This document shows, one piece after another, positions 22,600-38,605 of a stretch of DNA of 64,000 nt. The DNA is from Latrodectus hesperus (Eukaryota > Arthropoda > Arachnida > Araneae > Theridiidae), in contig CM075857.1 of the NCBI GenBank assembly GCA_037975125.1, forward strand, positions 71,874,845-71,938,844, written 5' to 3'. A program made the translations under genes and the position numbers. The notes below the pieces were generated by a model, which saw only the letters and a list, made by a program, of their open reading frames with translations, made no database searches and had not been told where the DNA came from. How positions within the stretch are numbered: position 1 is the first letter of the stretch; every line of letters starts with the position of its first letter.

Positions 22600-23540
22600 T
22601 GCATTTAAGATATGAACAAAACTATATATATATATATTAATGACAGCAACACCAGACTGCCCTAGCACCCACATTAAAGTAAGGGAGTTATTATTAGCCA
22701 ATCTACACAGATTAAGGTAGCAGTCCTGGAGAAGAACAAAAGTTATAATAGACTTCTGTAAAATTAATAATGCAGCTGGTTTGTATGAACAAATAATTAT
22801 TATTATACCAGAATAGTTTCTGCCCAAGCATGTTCTACTGCATATGATAATGACAGATATTTCTGCTTCGAATACAACTGTATGTTTACCAAAAAGGAAC
22901 GACGAATTCATACCATCAACTGAAAAACAAATACCAGCCCTAGTGTTAGAGCCATCAATGTACCAGTAAATACAGCTTCATAGATGACAATATTCTACTA
23001 GTTTTCTCGCAAGGGTACTTTGACTGTATAAAACTTACCAAAAGCATACTAAACAATTGTGTAATCAGCAAGCATACTTACAAAACTATGATTAATTAAG
23101 TCATCATTAAGGGTTTTGCAAGATAAAAACCTGAAGTAGTCCTTCCATTGACCTGTATTTTTAAGCTTTTTCAATTGACCCTTTCATGTAAATTATTGCT
23201 TCTGCTTCAGTACGTATATAAAGAGGATGCATACCGAGTAAAAGCTCAAGTGTAGAAGTTGCTTTAATACAATCAAAAGATTTGTCAGTGCCTGGGATAA
23301 AACATGGTGATCCAAGCCAAAGCTGGCTGCCCACAGGGAGGAGTACTTTCGTCTCTCTTGTACTGTGTTGTTGATTAACTTCAAGAGGAGTCAAAAAACA
23401 GGCACAATTACCATTGAGTTTACAAATGATTTAGTTATTATCATCAGTGGTAAATTTGGCGAAAGGATCTGCAACATCATGTCCAATGTCCTCAAACAAG
23501 TTGAGATTGGTGTAATTTAGAAGGCTTTTCTATGAATCTT
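22600..23540 (-). pseudogene. jockey-like LINE ORF2 fragment: RT thumb and RNase H
   Basis: Minus-strand remnant of a non-LTR retrotransposon ORF2. From high to low coordinates it shows TSTLELLLGMHPLYIRTEAEA (about 23195-23260), the stretch that follows the reverse transcriptase thumb in jockey-like elements. A linker with SIEK and WKDYF follows. The RNase H region has FGKHTVVFEAEISVI (about 22850-22890), then an AALLILQK-like block (about 22760), DCYLNLCRLANNN (about 22690-22730) and WVLGQSGV (about 22655). The catalytic start of RNase H is scrambled by frameshifts and the end is missing. A downstream AT-rich continuation to 22492 is not recognisable. It is inactive. It probably belongs with the minus-strand ORF1 and ORF2 pieces at 25-27.5 kb. 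Confidence 0.75.
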
Positions 23541-23589
23541 TAAAAATCTCATATGATTGCATTCACAAAGAAAAAATCTTAAGCATAAA

Positions 23590-24060
23590 AGTATAACTGT
23601 TTTTAGTCAATAATTAACTTGCTCCGAAATAGTCAAATTCTTAGGAATAGTTTTAATTAGAGAAAATCATAATATTTATTTATTTAATATTATATAATAA
23701 AAATCTTAAGAGTAATTTATGTAAAATAATCTTAGGAGTATTTTTGATATAAAATTAAGTTGGAACAAATATTTCAGTTTTTGCATTGAGAAATGCTTTC
23801 TCTGGTCATGTAGAAATACATTTGGAAAAACTAGGAGCCTGAACTCCAAAGTTATTGATTGCATTTATTCCAGGACCATTTGTCCCAACATTTATCCCGA
23901 CATCCCAATATGTTAGTTGTTTGGTGATCTAAAATTATAAAGGAAACTTCTAAGGCAGAATTAACGAAATTTCAAAGAATGCTCTGTGTAGCTAAGTACA
24001 GGCTTTGGCCGTATACCTATTGCTTATAGGCATACTAATTTTTATCCCTGAAGTAGGAAA
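23590..24060 (+). pseudogene. jockey-like LINE fragment: RT thumb region
   Basis: Plus-strand remnant in the opposite orientation to its neighbour. It reads VKFLGIVL (about 23627-23650), the block after the reverse transcriptase palm, then FALRNAFSGHVE (about 23778-23815), an LLIAFIP-like block (about 23855), and SKAELTKFQRMLCVAKYR (about 23950-24005). It has frameshifts and stops. This is the same part of ORF2 that precedes the segment at 22.6-23.5 kb, showing at least two LINE copies or an inversion. Confidence 0.65.
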
Positions 24061-24234
24061 AGATAATTACTAAGTAACCATTTGCAGCTAAACAGCTTTT
24101 TTTTCTTAAGCCATTTAAAAGGCTGATGCAGATATATATTAGATAAGTTTGCTTTTAGTGCATATAATACTTTCTTACTCACAATATGCATATTAACCTG
24201 ATAAATCTACCGTTAGTGCTATCTACAATCTGTC

Positions 24235-25050
24235 TTTCTTTTTGGAGAAGAACCTTAAGGCTAAGGAACTTGTGGTAGTTGTTTTCTTAGATATTTAAAG
24301 TGCCTTTGATAAGGTACCTATTAAATCCATTAAAGGATATTCTAACTTATTTTGTTCTATTGTGAGTTTCGATTGTTTTGGCAACATTCCATTTACATCA
24401 ACCACAATTTGATGTAAAGATTGTACAGGTAGTAGTTTCAATTATTTCTTTGGAGCCTGAAAAGCGAACTAGGGAAAGGGCTGATGAGCTTGCTAAACAA
24501 GCATCGTCTTTTGTTCCCATTGGTCTAGAACCTTTTTGTGGGATCAATTTGAAAACCGCAAAAACCAATGTTCTTAGATGGGAAAAACGGAAGATGTATG
24601 AAGCTTGGCTCAAATCTCCTGGTCAAACCCACGCTAAAAGTATGATCTGTAGATAATCAGCGAGGATTTCCTCTGAAATTCTAAGATAATTTAGGCAGAA
24701 GATACGTTTAATCGTAGGCTTTATAACTGGGCAATACTATTTCAGAAAACACCTCCACAAAATGGGACTGTTTCAGCAAGACCCTATCTGCTGGAAATGT
24801 CATACGCAAGAGGAAACGGCCAAGCATATCATTTACGAATGCGAGGCTCTTGCCTTCCCTAGATTAACTTCTTTAGGCATCATCTATACTAGAGAGTTAC
24901 ACCAAGATTCCATTAAAGAATTATCGGACTATATTAATAAAGTGGGTGACCCGAGTAACTGGAACTAGAAAACATTGGATTTGGAGTTAATGGTATATAA
25001 TGCTGATTAAAGCAGAGGTGCCAATGACTTACAAACCCAAACTGAAGAAG
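24235..25050 (+). pseudogene. jockey-like LINE fragment: RT motif, RNase H end, C-terminal knuckle, 3' end
   Basis: The plus strand first reads KNLKAKELVVVVFLDI, a stop, then SAFDKV (about 24250-24318), a reverse transcriptase palm motif. After a break it reads RERADELAKQASS (24471-24510), the end of RNase H, then FCGINLKTAKTNVLRWEKRK (24532-24595). The C-terminal knuckle CWKCHTQEETAKHIIYEC is at about 24792-24845. The frame stops at about 24968 and is followed by roughly 75 bp of untranslated sequence ending in a GAA- and A-rich tail near 25035-25050. Order of motifs within ORF2 is kept, but large parts are missing between them, so it is a deleted copy. Upstream thumb sequence at 23.6-24.0 kb is out of order relative to the palm motif. 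Confidence 0.75.
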
Positions 25051-26215
25051 AAGAATAAAGAGAACTTTAAAAATTTCAATCAGGGTCTCCCTTTCAGATT
25101 TTGAAAATTTATCGTTCTGTTTTTTAAGTGTCTTTAGGAAGTAGTTTTTGTCTTTAGAAATTATTTTAACAAGACTTGCAATAGCAGACACAGTCTTAAT
25201 GTCAGTACATTTATTTTGCCAGGAATTTCTTTTAGAATTTCTGGTTGCTATATTATATTTCTGCCACACACTCACCATTCTTTTTAGGTCTATTAAAGAG
25301 CTTTTTACATTGTCTTTGTAATTTGCTTAACCTTTTTGACCACCAAGAAACAAGTATTGGTGAACCTACAATTTTGATATTATGCTTGGAGAATGACATG
25401 TTACATATGATTATTTGCCAAGTTCAAATTTGCTACCGAAAATATCTTACCGAAGTCGCCTTCCTTGATCAGGACTTTTAGATATTTTTTAGGAATAGTA
25501 GTTGTTATTTTTTGGATTCCCACTGACCACATCTAGTCTGCTTGCCTCTAAAACAGAAAAGCTAATGTATTGGTGTTCAAATAAGGTTATTTCACCAGAC
25601 ATTTTTCAATCCTTAAATTCAACATTCTGACTGTTTAATAAAATAAGATCAATGGATTTCTTCTTTATAAAGCAATAAAAGTAGGTACAGTACTTTATAA
25701 AGAGAATAAATGGATTATAATACAAAATGTGTTCTAAAAGATCCTCGCCAAATTTGTTGTAATCACTACTTCCCCACATAGTATGGTGAGCATTTGCATC
25801 ACATCTTATGATAAATTTCTTACTCAAATTCTTATCTAAAAGATTAAAAATTTGCATATTGAATATATCTTTATCTTATAAGTGAAGATATGAAGATATA
25901 AAGATGATTTCATCTTCAGAGTTCCTTGCAATAAACGAGATAATTTTACAGCAACATTACCCATAATTAAGTAATTAACCAGAATAAGGATATATTTGTT
26001 TGCCAACAACAATACATACTCTTGATCTCAAAATACATCTATCATAAAATATGTTAAAACTCTAAACATGTTGGCGCAAAACAGAACCAATGCAAATGAT
26101 TTGTTCATGAATTAAAACAATAATATAATATAACCTCCTCTCTATTCCTCTTCTTCCTTATCTATTATGATGAAGGTTGATATGTGCTACTTTGATGTTG
26201 CTTATCATTATGGCG
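25051..26215 (-). pseudogene. jockey-like LINE ORF2 5' half: endonuclease and RT start
   Basis: Minus-strand ORF2 beginning MISNIKVAHINLHHN (26215 downward), the usual start of the APE-like endonuclease that nicks target DNA. CIVVGKQIYPYS (about 26000) and CDANAHHTMWGSSD (about 25765-25805) follow; the latter is the conserved endonuclease core with its catalytic Asp and His neighbourhood. Then come SIDLILLNS (about 25625-25655), WWSKRLSKLQRQCKKLF (about 25295-25345), and the reverse transcriptase lead-in SLVKIISKDKN, LKKQNDKFS and RETLIEIF (about 25065-25180). Several frameshifts and stops make it inactive. The palm domain is missing where the plus-strand fragment begins. Confidence 0.78.
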
Positions 26216-26229
26216 TTTAAAGAAAATAA

Positions 26230-27482
26230 GTAGAAGCAAGCAATTAAACTCATGTAACCCCAAGTAAGAGAGTCACTTACTTGAATTTCCTGCAAAGCCT
26301 GTTCTAACTCAATCTCAAATATAGGAGAGATAGGCTGCAGAGTTGTATGAGAATCAGTTCAGTTCCAGTTCTTTAGTGTTAGGTAACTAACATTGTAACT
26401 AGAAATACAAGTAAGAGAGGATTTACCAACTTGAGAGGATATAGTCTGATTTTCTGGCACTTCTTCCAGCTTTTTAATATTATGAGATTCCTTCAGGTTT
26501 GGATCCCAGAGAATTTAAACAAATCCCCCTTTCTAAACTAATATAAGAATAATAATTTGCCTTCTTGATGGCTTATGTGGTTTCAGTATTAAACTGGATG
26601 GTACATCTAACAGAATGTGCCTCTGTAGATTTCTGCAGAATGCGCCATTCTAAAGACTTCAACTCCGGATAGAATATACTAAACCGTTTCAGATGGATGG
26701 CAGTATCCTTTCTGTGAGTATCCTTCATCTTGAAGGTAACTTTTACCCGATTATGGAATATTTTTTTTAATCAATTTCACAGTTTTAAGAACATCTCAAT
26801 CTGGGATCAGTGCTCCAGATACTAAGCTGAAACTACGAACCTAAGACATAGGATTTTCTATAGGCACCTCATCTGTCTCTGCAAGGATTTCCAGCAGTAT
26901 GGAGTAAACATCCTCCTTGTTATGTTTAATTGATCATTTACAATGGTTGATTTATTACATTTAACAGCCTGCTCAAAATTTCCAGGTTGATGGTCCTCCC
27001 TGGGCTTTTTGGTCATAATGCTACTGGAGAAGGTTTTGTGAATTTAAACTTAAGTCTTTTAGGTCAGAGGAGCAAGTGGATACCTCCAACCATCTGAAAA
27101 GTTCCCACCTGTTTTTTTTTTTTTTTTTGCTTTATTTCAGCGTTTAAATTGCGTCTTTGAGTTTTTGTGAAAACTCTCGGCTCACCAAGAGTAGTATATG
27201 TGTGCTGCCTAGTGGCTAGTACATTAACAGTAAGACTGCCAATGATCTTCTTGGTACTGTAATCTGTTTCTTTGAAACCATTTCACCGGTTTATTGGTTA
27301 ACACTAGAAAGTGCAACCAAATTTTTTTTTATCGATTTTATAATTTTTATTTTCGTCAGACATAAGTTGGCCGTAGAATTGGGAGAAGTATAACGGTCAT
27401 CATTTGCATAATCTTCTCGTACATGTAGAAGCCAAACATACAACAAGGTTTTGCCATAGTCTCTGGGGAGTCCATTAGACAC
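26230..27482 (-). pseudogene. LINE ORF1 (gag-like) remnant
   Basis: This stretch is less AT-rich than its surroundings and lies directly upstream of ORF2 on the same strand. Minus-strand open pieces include SNGLPRDYGKTLLYVW (about 27435-27480), EDVYSILLEILAETDEVPIE (about 26860-26920), HLKRFSIFYPELKSLEWRIL (about 26620-26690), SSQVGKSSLTCISSYNVSYL (about 26380-26440) and EIELEQALQEIQVSDSL (about 26260-26310). Position and composition fit the ORF1 nucleic-acid-binding protein of a jockey-like LINE. I did not see clear CCHC knuckles. A 17-nt T run at 27112-27128 interrupts it. Confidence 0.5.
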
Positions 27483-29284
27483 ACCATAAACTTAATGGCA
27501 TTAATACATCGGCATGGAGTCTAACACCTTGGATTGGAGTTACCTTTCTTTATTAGCCAAGTATATTTGCAGAGCCTTCAAGATATGAATGACCTTACCA
27601 GAAACTTAAAACCAATTGATCTTTAATGTATGAATAACCTGTGCTATCTGTTTTCACCGTCACACCACCACCTTGAAGTTACAGAATAGGATTTATGAGG
27701 GTATATATATTTGTGATGTGAGAGAATACATACATACATATCAAATCTAATTTAAGTACATATAATATATAATTATATATTGTTGTCTCATGGATGGAAT
27801 AATATTTTAATACCCACTTATATATAAGGATTAAATTTTTGAAAAAAATGTATTTGCAATTTATATTTGCATTTATTTTTATAATCTTTTTCAAATATTA
27901 TTATATTAAAAAACATTAGTTTTACAGTTTAAAATATTAGATTTACAGTTTAAAAACATGGTGTACCATTTTACTTAACAGACATACTTTTTTCAAAATG
28001 TAGGAAATTTTATTCAATATTTATATAAAGTACCAGAAATTTTAAGTAGTTCGTATGAAATTGTTTCTACATAATGTAATTCAAGCTTTACAGCATTTGC
28101 ATCAGACTATTATCAGGTGGGTAAGAGACAAATATTGTAAAACAACTTTAAAAAGTATAATTATCTCTTGAAATTACCTTGTGAAATTGACATTGTAGAA
28201 GTAATTCACTTATCAATCTTTGCTTAGACGAAAGTCCATCAGAAAACTTAAGTTAATGTGAGTAAATCATTCACGAACTTCAACAAAAAAGCCCTTTTGC
28301 TCGAAATTTCCATTCAAAATTTTTAAACCTTGGAATCAGATGTAATCTGTACGCAAGAACTATCGGTTAGCTAAATTATGAAATTATAATAAATGGCAAA
28401 AAGTTTTTTTTCTTTTTTGTGTAATAAAATAAGAACAAAATAATGTAGTGCTTTGATCAACATTAAAAAATTAATGAATTGTTAAAATATTTAGGTACAT
28501 TTTTTGGAAATAACCGATAAAATTCTTTTCTACCCGGCAATAATGTATTTTTTAAAGTAAAGTTTTGAAGTAGAAAATTAAGTGATAATTTTCTTTCCAA
28601 ATGTTTTTAGACAGTACGTACGAAGTAATTATTTCGAATTGCACTGCATTTATAAGTAAACGCTGTTTAATGAAAAAAAAATACTTTTATGATGTTAAGT
28701 GTATTTTAATTTTACGTTTTAATTTTAATAACAATTTTACAGATCCAAATGAGTTCAGTAAAAACAAGCATCTGCTGTGATGAATTTATCTATTCTTGTT
28801 TGCGTTTTTAAAATATTTATAACTTAAGGCCTTAATTACATATTTTCTTGCAGATATTTGTTAAGATAATTATAGATACGTATGAAATTAAATTCGTTAG
28901 ACTCTGGAGATAGTTCCCGTAATAAACTAGGTTTATTCAATTTGAAAAGCACGTTATAAGGAAGAATATTGTGCATTATTTCTGATTTCCTCACAACATA
29001 TATATTTGATTGATATTTATAATTGCTTTTTTAATAAATTAGTTATTTTTCATGTAGATTGATGACTGTCTTAATTATTATAAAAACATAATTTTGTTTG
29101 TTTAGATTATTAGAATACCGTTCAGATTTGAATGAAAAGACACAAGGTGCCCAATTTACTATGCTTTATGAATCCGTAACAGTCGAAGACATTATATATA
29201 AAAATGCGTCTTTATGCATCGATATATTATTTACTTAAGTATTAATTTTAAGAAAAACTCAGCTTAAAAGTTATAAGCATTTTT
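27483..29284. other. AT-rich non-coding spacer
   Basis: AT-rich DNA between the LINE cluster and the Merlin element. Nothing recognised. Confidence 0.5.
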
Positions 29285-30551
29285 GGTACTTACATATTAT
29301 CGCAACCATGTGAACCTCCAGGATAACTTGCCAAATTGGCAACCCCAATGTTGCATGCATCTAAGGCACTGAATTGGCAACCACATGATTCTTTTTAAAT
29401 TTATCCGCTTGCCACCTTTCTCAGCCTAACCGTTCGCTGAAAATAGCAAGCTCGAATACTAAAATATGAATCTGGGATTTACCGAATTCTGAAAAAGATG
29501 CCGTTACACTTTCCCAAAAATATGACATTTTACCAGACAATAGGAAATGTACCAATTCTCATCCGATGAAGCTTTATTTTGGAAAGCAGATATTTTTTTG
29601 GAAGTGAAACGTTGCAACCTGTAGTCAATAAGCGGGAATAAGAAATGGTAATGGGTTTGATGGAAACCGTATACCGTTATTAGCAGCAGTAAGATTCACA
29701 TACTGCTGGAGCAAAGAATTAACAGCAGTCAAATTTCATGACGAAGAACTTATCTTAGCTGACAAAATAGTCATAGACGGGAATAATTATATAAGAGAGA
29801 TTTATGTTCTCCATATAGAAAGCAAATACAGAATCAAAATAGGTGGACCTGGCCGCATTGGGGAAATAGATAAAAGCTTGTTCACGAAAAAGAACAATAA
29901 TTCTGGTCTAATATTGGCAAAGTAATGGACTTTTGGTGGCGTCTGTCGAGAGACCAAACAAGCATTTTTAAAATCCGTTCCTGATAGACTGCAACCAGCT
30001 TTTCCAGAAACTTGTCGAAAACTTTGAGGAAGGAAGTACACTTTATTCTGACAGTTGGAGAGCGTATCAGACTGATCAATTGCCAATCGCTGGATATAAT
30101 CATTTAAGAATAAATCATAAATATAATTTTGTCAACCCCAAAACGGGTGTGCATTCCCAAACAATCGAAAAAATGTAGTGTTCCGCGAAATGGAGGAACA
30201 AGAGACAACGGTGTTCAGCAAGACACCATCTTGGGTCTTACTTGGCAGAATTCATATAGCTACAAGACCAAGAAAAGGATTAAAAATTGTTTTGATTCTG
30301 TTCTAAAAACCATTTTGTAATGTTTTCCACCAAAACGTAATTGATATATCGTCAAATAAAGGCAAGAATTATACAGATAAAAATTACTTATTATTTTTCT
30401 TCATATATTATTTATTATTTTCTTTCATACTGTTTCTATTACATTGTACTTTTCAACTACGAGTTCCATGTCCCATCAGTGTTATCCATTTTTAAAATTA
30501 GCCTGGTTTTATATAATGCCCCCAATATGGTTGCGACAATAAGTAAGTACC
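29285..30551 (+). mobile_element. Merlin DNA transposon, 1267 bp
   Basis: The ends are inverted repeats. GGTACTTACATATTATCGC at 29285 matches the reverse complement of the right end at 30551 (GGTACTTACTTATTGTCGC), and both continue CAACCAT. Flanking 8-mers GCATTTTT (29277-29284) and GTATTTTC (30552-30559) agree at six of eight positions, as expected of an old 8-bp Merlin target duplication. The interior encodes an IS1595/ISXO2-type transposase remnant. Confidence 0.85.
29565..30330 (+). pseudogene. Merlin (IS1595/ISXO2-like) transposase, disrupted
   Basis: Transposase of the surrounding Merlin element, related to bacterial IS1016/ISXO2 enzymes. Plus-strand blocks are VRFTYCWSKELTAVKF (about 29690-29735), ADKIVIDGNNYIREIY (29760-29805), GGPGRIGEIDKSLF (29845-29885, first catalytic acidic region), WTFGGVCRETKQAFL and VPDR (29928-29990), EGSTLYSDSWRAYQT (30030-30075, second catalytic Asp), and HLRINHKYNFVNP followed by TGVHSQTIE (30100-30175). 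The C-terminal part resembles HLGSYLAEF (about 30225-30255). Frameshifts near 29925, 30000-30030 and 30175 and a stop after IEKM inactivate it. Antisense frames here are by-products. Confidence 0.88.
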
Positions 30552-30559
30552 GTATTTTC

Positions 30560-33106
30560 TAAGATTTAAAGTGATAAAATTATTCAAGTAATTATCTTCA
30601 TCAAGTTATTTCAATAACTAAAAATATTATGGATATTTTTTCATTATTATACAGTTATATTTTTAAATTAATAGCATTTTTAAATAAGCATAAAAATATA
30701 TACATTTTTATTGATATATTTAACAATTTATTGCAATTCAATACGTTTGGCAAAACAATAATCATAAAAATATATATACAACCTGATATTTTTAATTTTG
30801 GTTTTTTCCAAGTTTTATCAGCAGTTTTAAGCGTTAAGAAACAAAGTATCAGTCAGTGAAATTATAATATCCAGTTATTTATTGTATACAAAAACGGTTT
30901 TATGCCACATAGTATTCATACATATGTGTTGTAATAGGAGATAAGGAAGATAAATGGATATGCCATGTGTAGCAATGGAAATTACCCCTGACAAAATGAT
31001 TAATAATTGTACAGTGAGACTAGTCTTTAAAACTTGCTTTTGTTCTAGTTAACTTTCTCAATTTCTAAAGAAGAAAAAGTCATCATAGAATCAGTATTAA
31101 GTGCTGAGAAGGAAATATAAATGCATAATGTGATTTATATATAAACATTAATGATATCTCTAAGGTGGTTTTTAGTAAAAGGATTTTAAAATTGAATAAC
31201 GATTACTTATTATTATAAATTGAAATACAATTGACTTACGTTTGACGACTTAAGTAAATTCTACCAACTGACGACTTAAGTTGACGCCTTAAGTAAATGT
31301 CAGTTAGTAAGAGTCTTACCTGTAGATAATCAGTAAATTTTATAATGTCATAAGAAATAAATGATATTTTTTGAAGAAAAATGCTAATAAGAAGTTGGTG
31401 ATAATACTACCTTACTATAACAAGTTTCCACATTTAATTAAATAGAGGTATGTGAGGATAAATGCATGTTGTTTATTTATAAATGAAAGTAATTTCTAGG
31501 TATAAGTATTTTAAAGGATATTATTATTCGAATGTCTTGTTATGACTATAAAAGAAATTTTTAAAAACTCGCGTGTAAGTTAACTGAATATTACGAATAC
31601 TTACTATTTTTTAAATGTGCTTAATATCAAAGGAACAATAATTAGATAATTGATTAACATAGAATGTCACTACATTCTCAAGATAGCTTCAGTGAATAGT
31701 ATACATGTGTTAATTACATAATTTTCAAAGCATAAACTTGTAATGGAAATATTATTCTTCCAACACTACTTTCATTGAATAATCATATTCTAGTTAAATA
31801 CATTATTATATATGGTGAGCGTGATGATAAAAATAAGGAAACACGAATCAAAAATGACTTAAAAGAATTGAATAAAAATTAGTAAAAGGTTTTACAGTTG
31901 CTAAATAATGTTTCTGATATAATTATGAGCAATTCTTGAAATATTTTGACTCGAGAAATTTATTTTACTTTTTTGATTCAATATATCTCAATTTCTGCTG
32001 CAATAATGGTATTCATTTTCTATAAAAGTGCCGTACCAATAAATTGCCTACCATGTAAGTGAATTTAAATTTTACATTTAATTTAACTAAAATTAACTAA
32101 ATTGAAGCTAATCCAATAAGATGATTAAAAAATTTAAGGTTGTAATTTTTACTTCTAACTTATGGATGGTTATGTTTCTAAATATGCCAGATTAAGTTTG
32201 TAAGGTTATTTTGTGTAATTAAAATCAGAAAGTATCAATTAAAGAAATATATAGAATAGTAAATTTGATATTTAAAAGAAAGCATTTTTAATGTTTGGAA
32301 CTCAGTTGTTTTGGTTTAAATTGGCTGTGCTGTTAGTTTCTATGTTTATGAAAATCACTTTTTTAAGAGTTACATTTCTCTGGTTTTAAATATAGCTTAA
32401 TCAAATTATTATTTGAATAAATGTTTATCGTAGAAAATACTTTTCTTCAAGACGTTTTTGAGATATCTTAAGCAAATCAGGTTATTTTTATACTTCGAAA
32501 TATCATATTTCCGTTTTTCCGTTTTTTAAAAAAAATGCCTCATCTTAGACCTCATGTAAATATGGGAATTTGCATGACAATTTAAAATACAATCTCTTTC
32601 AGGATTTAAATTTTTTTAATTTCAGTCATTTTATTTTTATTATACATTTATTATCAAGTTTCAGTCAATGCACAACACTGAGTTCCGTTACGAGTTCTCA
32701 GAACAATATATTATTTTTAGAACTCGCAGTTAGAGGTAAATATAATAGTTTGTCTGCAGTCTCATGTATTAAAAATTCAACCTTATCTCTTTTCTATTCT
32801 CAATCTCTCTTTTACGTTATTTTGATATTCGTGGAATAAAAAACTTGAATTTCAAAGAATAAAATAATGTCTACAATGAAAGAATAATATGTCAACTTCT
32901 CTATTTTCAAATTTTACTTCAACTTATTGCAAATGTTTATAAATTTGAAATGTTTTCTTCTTATATTGTACTAATGTTCTTTAACTAATTTAAATTTCTA
33001 GATGTGTAATATTCATTATCTTACGTAATTAGTTATTTCCTTTATAATACTTGAATATTAGCTTTTAAATTTTTATGAAATTATTAATTTTATGATAATT
33101 ACATAC
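30560..33106. other. AT-rich non-coding spacer
   Basis: AT-rich sequence. Open frames at 30629-30859 and 32570-32839 are of low complexity and unsupported. Confidence 0.45.
31243..31298. repeat. cluster of three TGACGACTTAAGT-like motifs
   Basis: TGACGACTTAAGTAAA (31243), TGACGACTTAAGT (31269) and TGACGCCTTAAGTAAA (31282) lie within 56 bp. Each carries the palindrome ACTTAAGT or CTTAAG. This could be a protein-binding cluster or local slippage; function unknown. Confidence 0.5.
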
Positions 33107-34108
<1,002 letters not shown>

Positions 34109-34109
34109 G

Positions 34110-34185
<76 letters not shown>
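34109..34185. repeat. (TA)n tract, about 75 bp
   Basis: TA dinucleotides with two TATG units at its left edge. It is the right boundary of the (TA)n-bounded element. Confidence 0.97.
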
Positions 34186-36931
<2,746 letters not shown>

Positions 36932-38605
36932 GGATTTTTTAGTCTTAGAATGTAAATATTATGAGTGAGAAGTTTGCATTTAAGTTTGGAATGCAAATTT
37001 TAAATTTCAATATACTAAAACGTTTTGGCTAATTATGATATTCATGCACTAATTCAGATGAATATTAGGTAGCTTCATGGAAGGCTGCGTATGAATCTGG
37101 AGTAATATGTATTGGAAAAAATATTTAGCCATTTCTGTCATATGATTAAACAATTTATTTCGTTGAAGTACAATTTGTTCTGTAGTAATCCCATTTCAAA
37201 GTATTTGTTAGATGAAACATATTATTGGCAAGTTCATTTAGGGTGATTATTACATAATAAGGGTAGCTTATATCAGACTAAATTATATGGTTAATTATTA
37301 CCACAGTTTAATGCCTATCTATGTTAATCTTTAAATACACGTAGTAATATATTTTATAAATTATCTTACAACATATCCAAATATTAAATAAAATAAATAA
37401 TATGAGATTTAACAAAGAATTTTATAATTCTTAAAAGTGTTTCATTATAATTATTGATATATTATTTTGGAGAAATTCATTTTAAATTGTATTGATTTAA
37501 AAATATTATCAAGCGATTGTAAAATTTCCCATGAACAGTATGCATTTAAAACTGACTAATATTTTATGTCCGCATAATAATCTTTTAAATATTTTGCTTG
37601 CCTATAATACTGCCAATAGGCAGAGTATTTCAAAAATACTAATTTTTGCATAAATCATTGTTTTGAGAAACACGTAAATTCATACAACATTGATTTCATT
37701 AGACACTTCTGTAAATAGGAGAGTGATTGCAAATTAAATTATTTTGAAGTATTAAATTTTTGTGATGAAATCAATTTTTTTTTAGTTTTTGATAATTTTG
37801 TTGATAACAACTATTTCTTGGGAATATTTCTTAACATGAAGTTATTGGAAAACTTTTATAGAAGACCAAAGTCAATGAAAAAAATTTCTTGAATATAACT
37901 CTTAAATGTAAGAAGAAAACAAGATAAATATATTTATATTTCAAATATTTATAAAAATAGGATGTAGATGAACATTTAAAAAAGTGAAAGTTACGCAATT
38001 TTATATGCTTTAACACATTTGAAGATAATTTGTTTATCTTAAAGTTTTAAATTTACTTCCATCAAAATATATAGTTTACCACTGTAAGGAATAGAGATGA
38101 AGTAAAAAAAACAATAAAAAGGAAAGTGAATGTTCTCAAATCAACATAACAATTTAAATATTAATTAATTTATTCTCATATAACCTACTACGTCTGTCGA
38201 CCACGTATCAATCAGCTAAAAAGTTTCCCAGCCACAAGATCCACCTAAAACTGCAATATTCTTTAACTGTTTTGAGCAGTGTACTTCTTTAGTACAATCA
38301 AATTAATATTTTCTAAAAAAATTTAAAATGGATTCATTCAAATGAGATTGTAAATTAAACGTTTCGCCAAAATTTAAAACTAGTAGGTAAAGTATGGAAA
38401 TTTTGAAATTAAGCACAAACGAACATATGCTTTCTGAATTTACATTTTATTAATCTTATATTAAATTATAGTTTGTAATCAGTGGCTTACTTACAAAATA
38501 TACTAAATAAATTAAAATCATATAAAAATAAATTGTTATAAATGAGGTTGATAACATTGACATCGAATTATTAGTTTTTCAATTTTAAATTATTAAAACT
38601 AAAAA
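36932..38605. other. AT-rich spacer, may include the Helitron 3' end
   Basis: AT-rich sequence downstream of the minus-strand Helitron helicase. A hairpin GTACTTCTTTAGTAC (38279-38293) is present, but I could not place a CTRR terminus next to it. The element end is unresolved. Confidence 0.4.

Noticed and set aside
38279..38293. Helitron 3' terminal hairpin
   Set aside because: The palindrome exists but no CTRR end with suitable spacing follows it on the minus strand.
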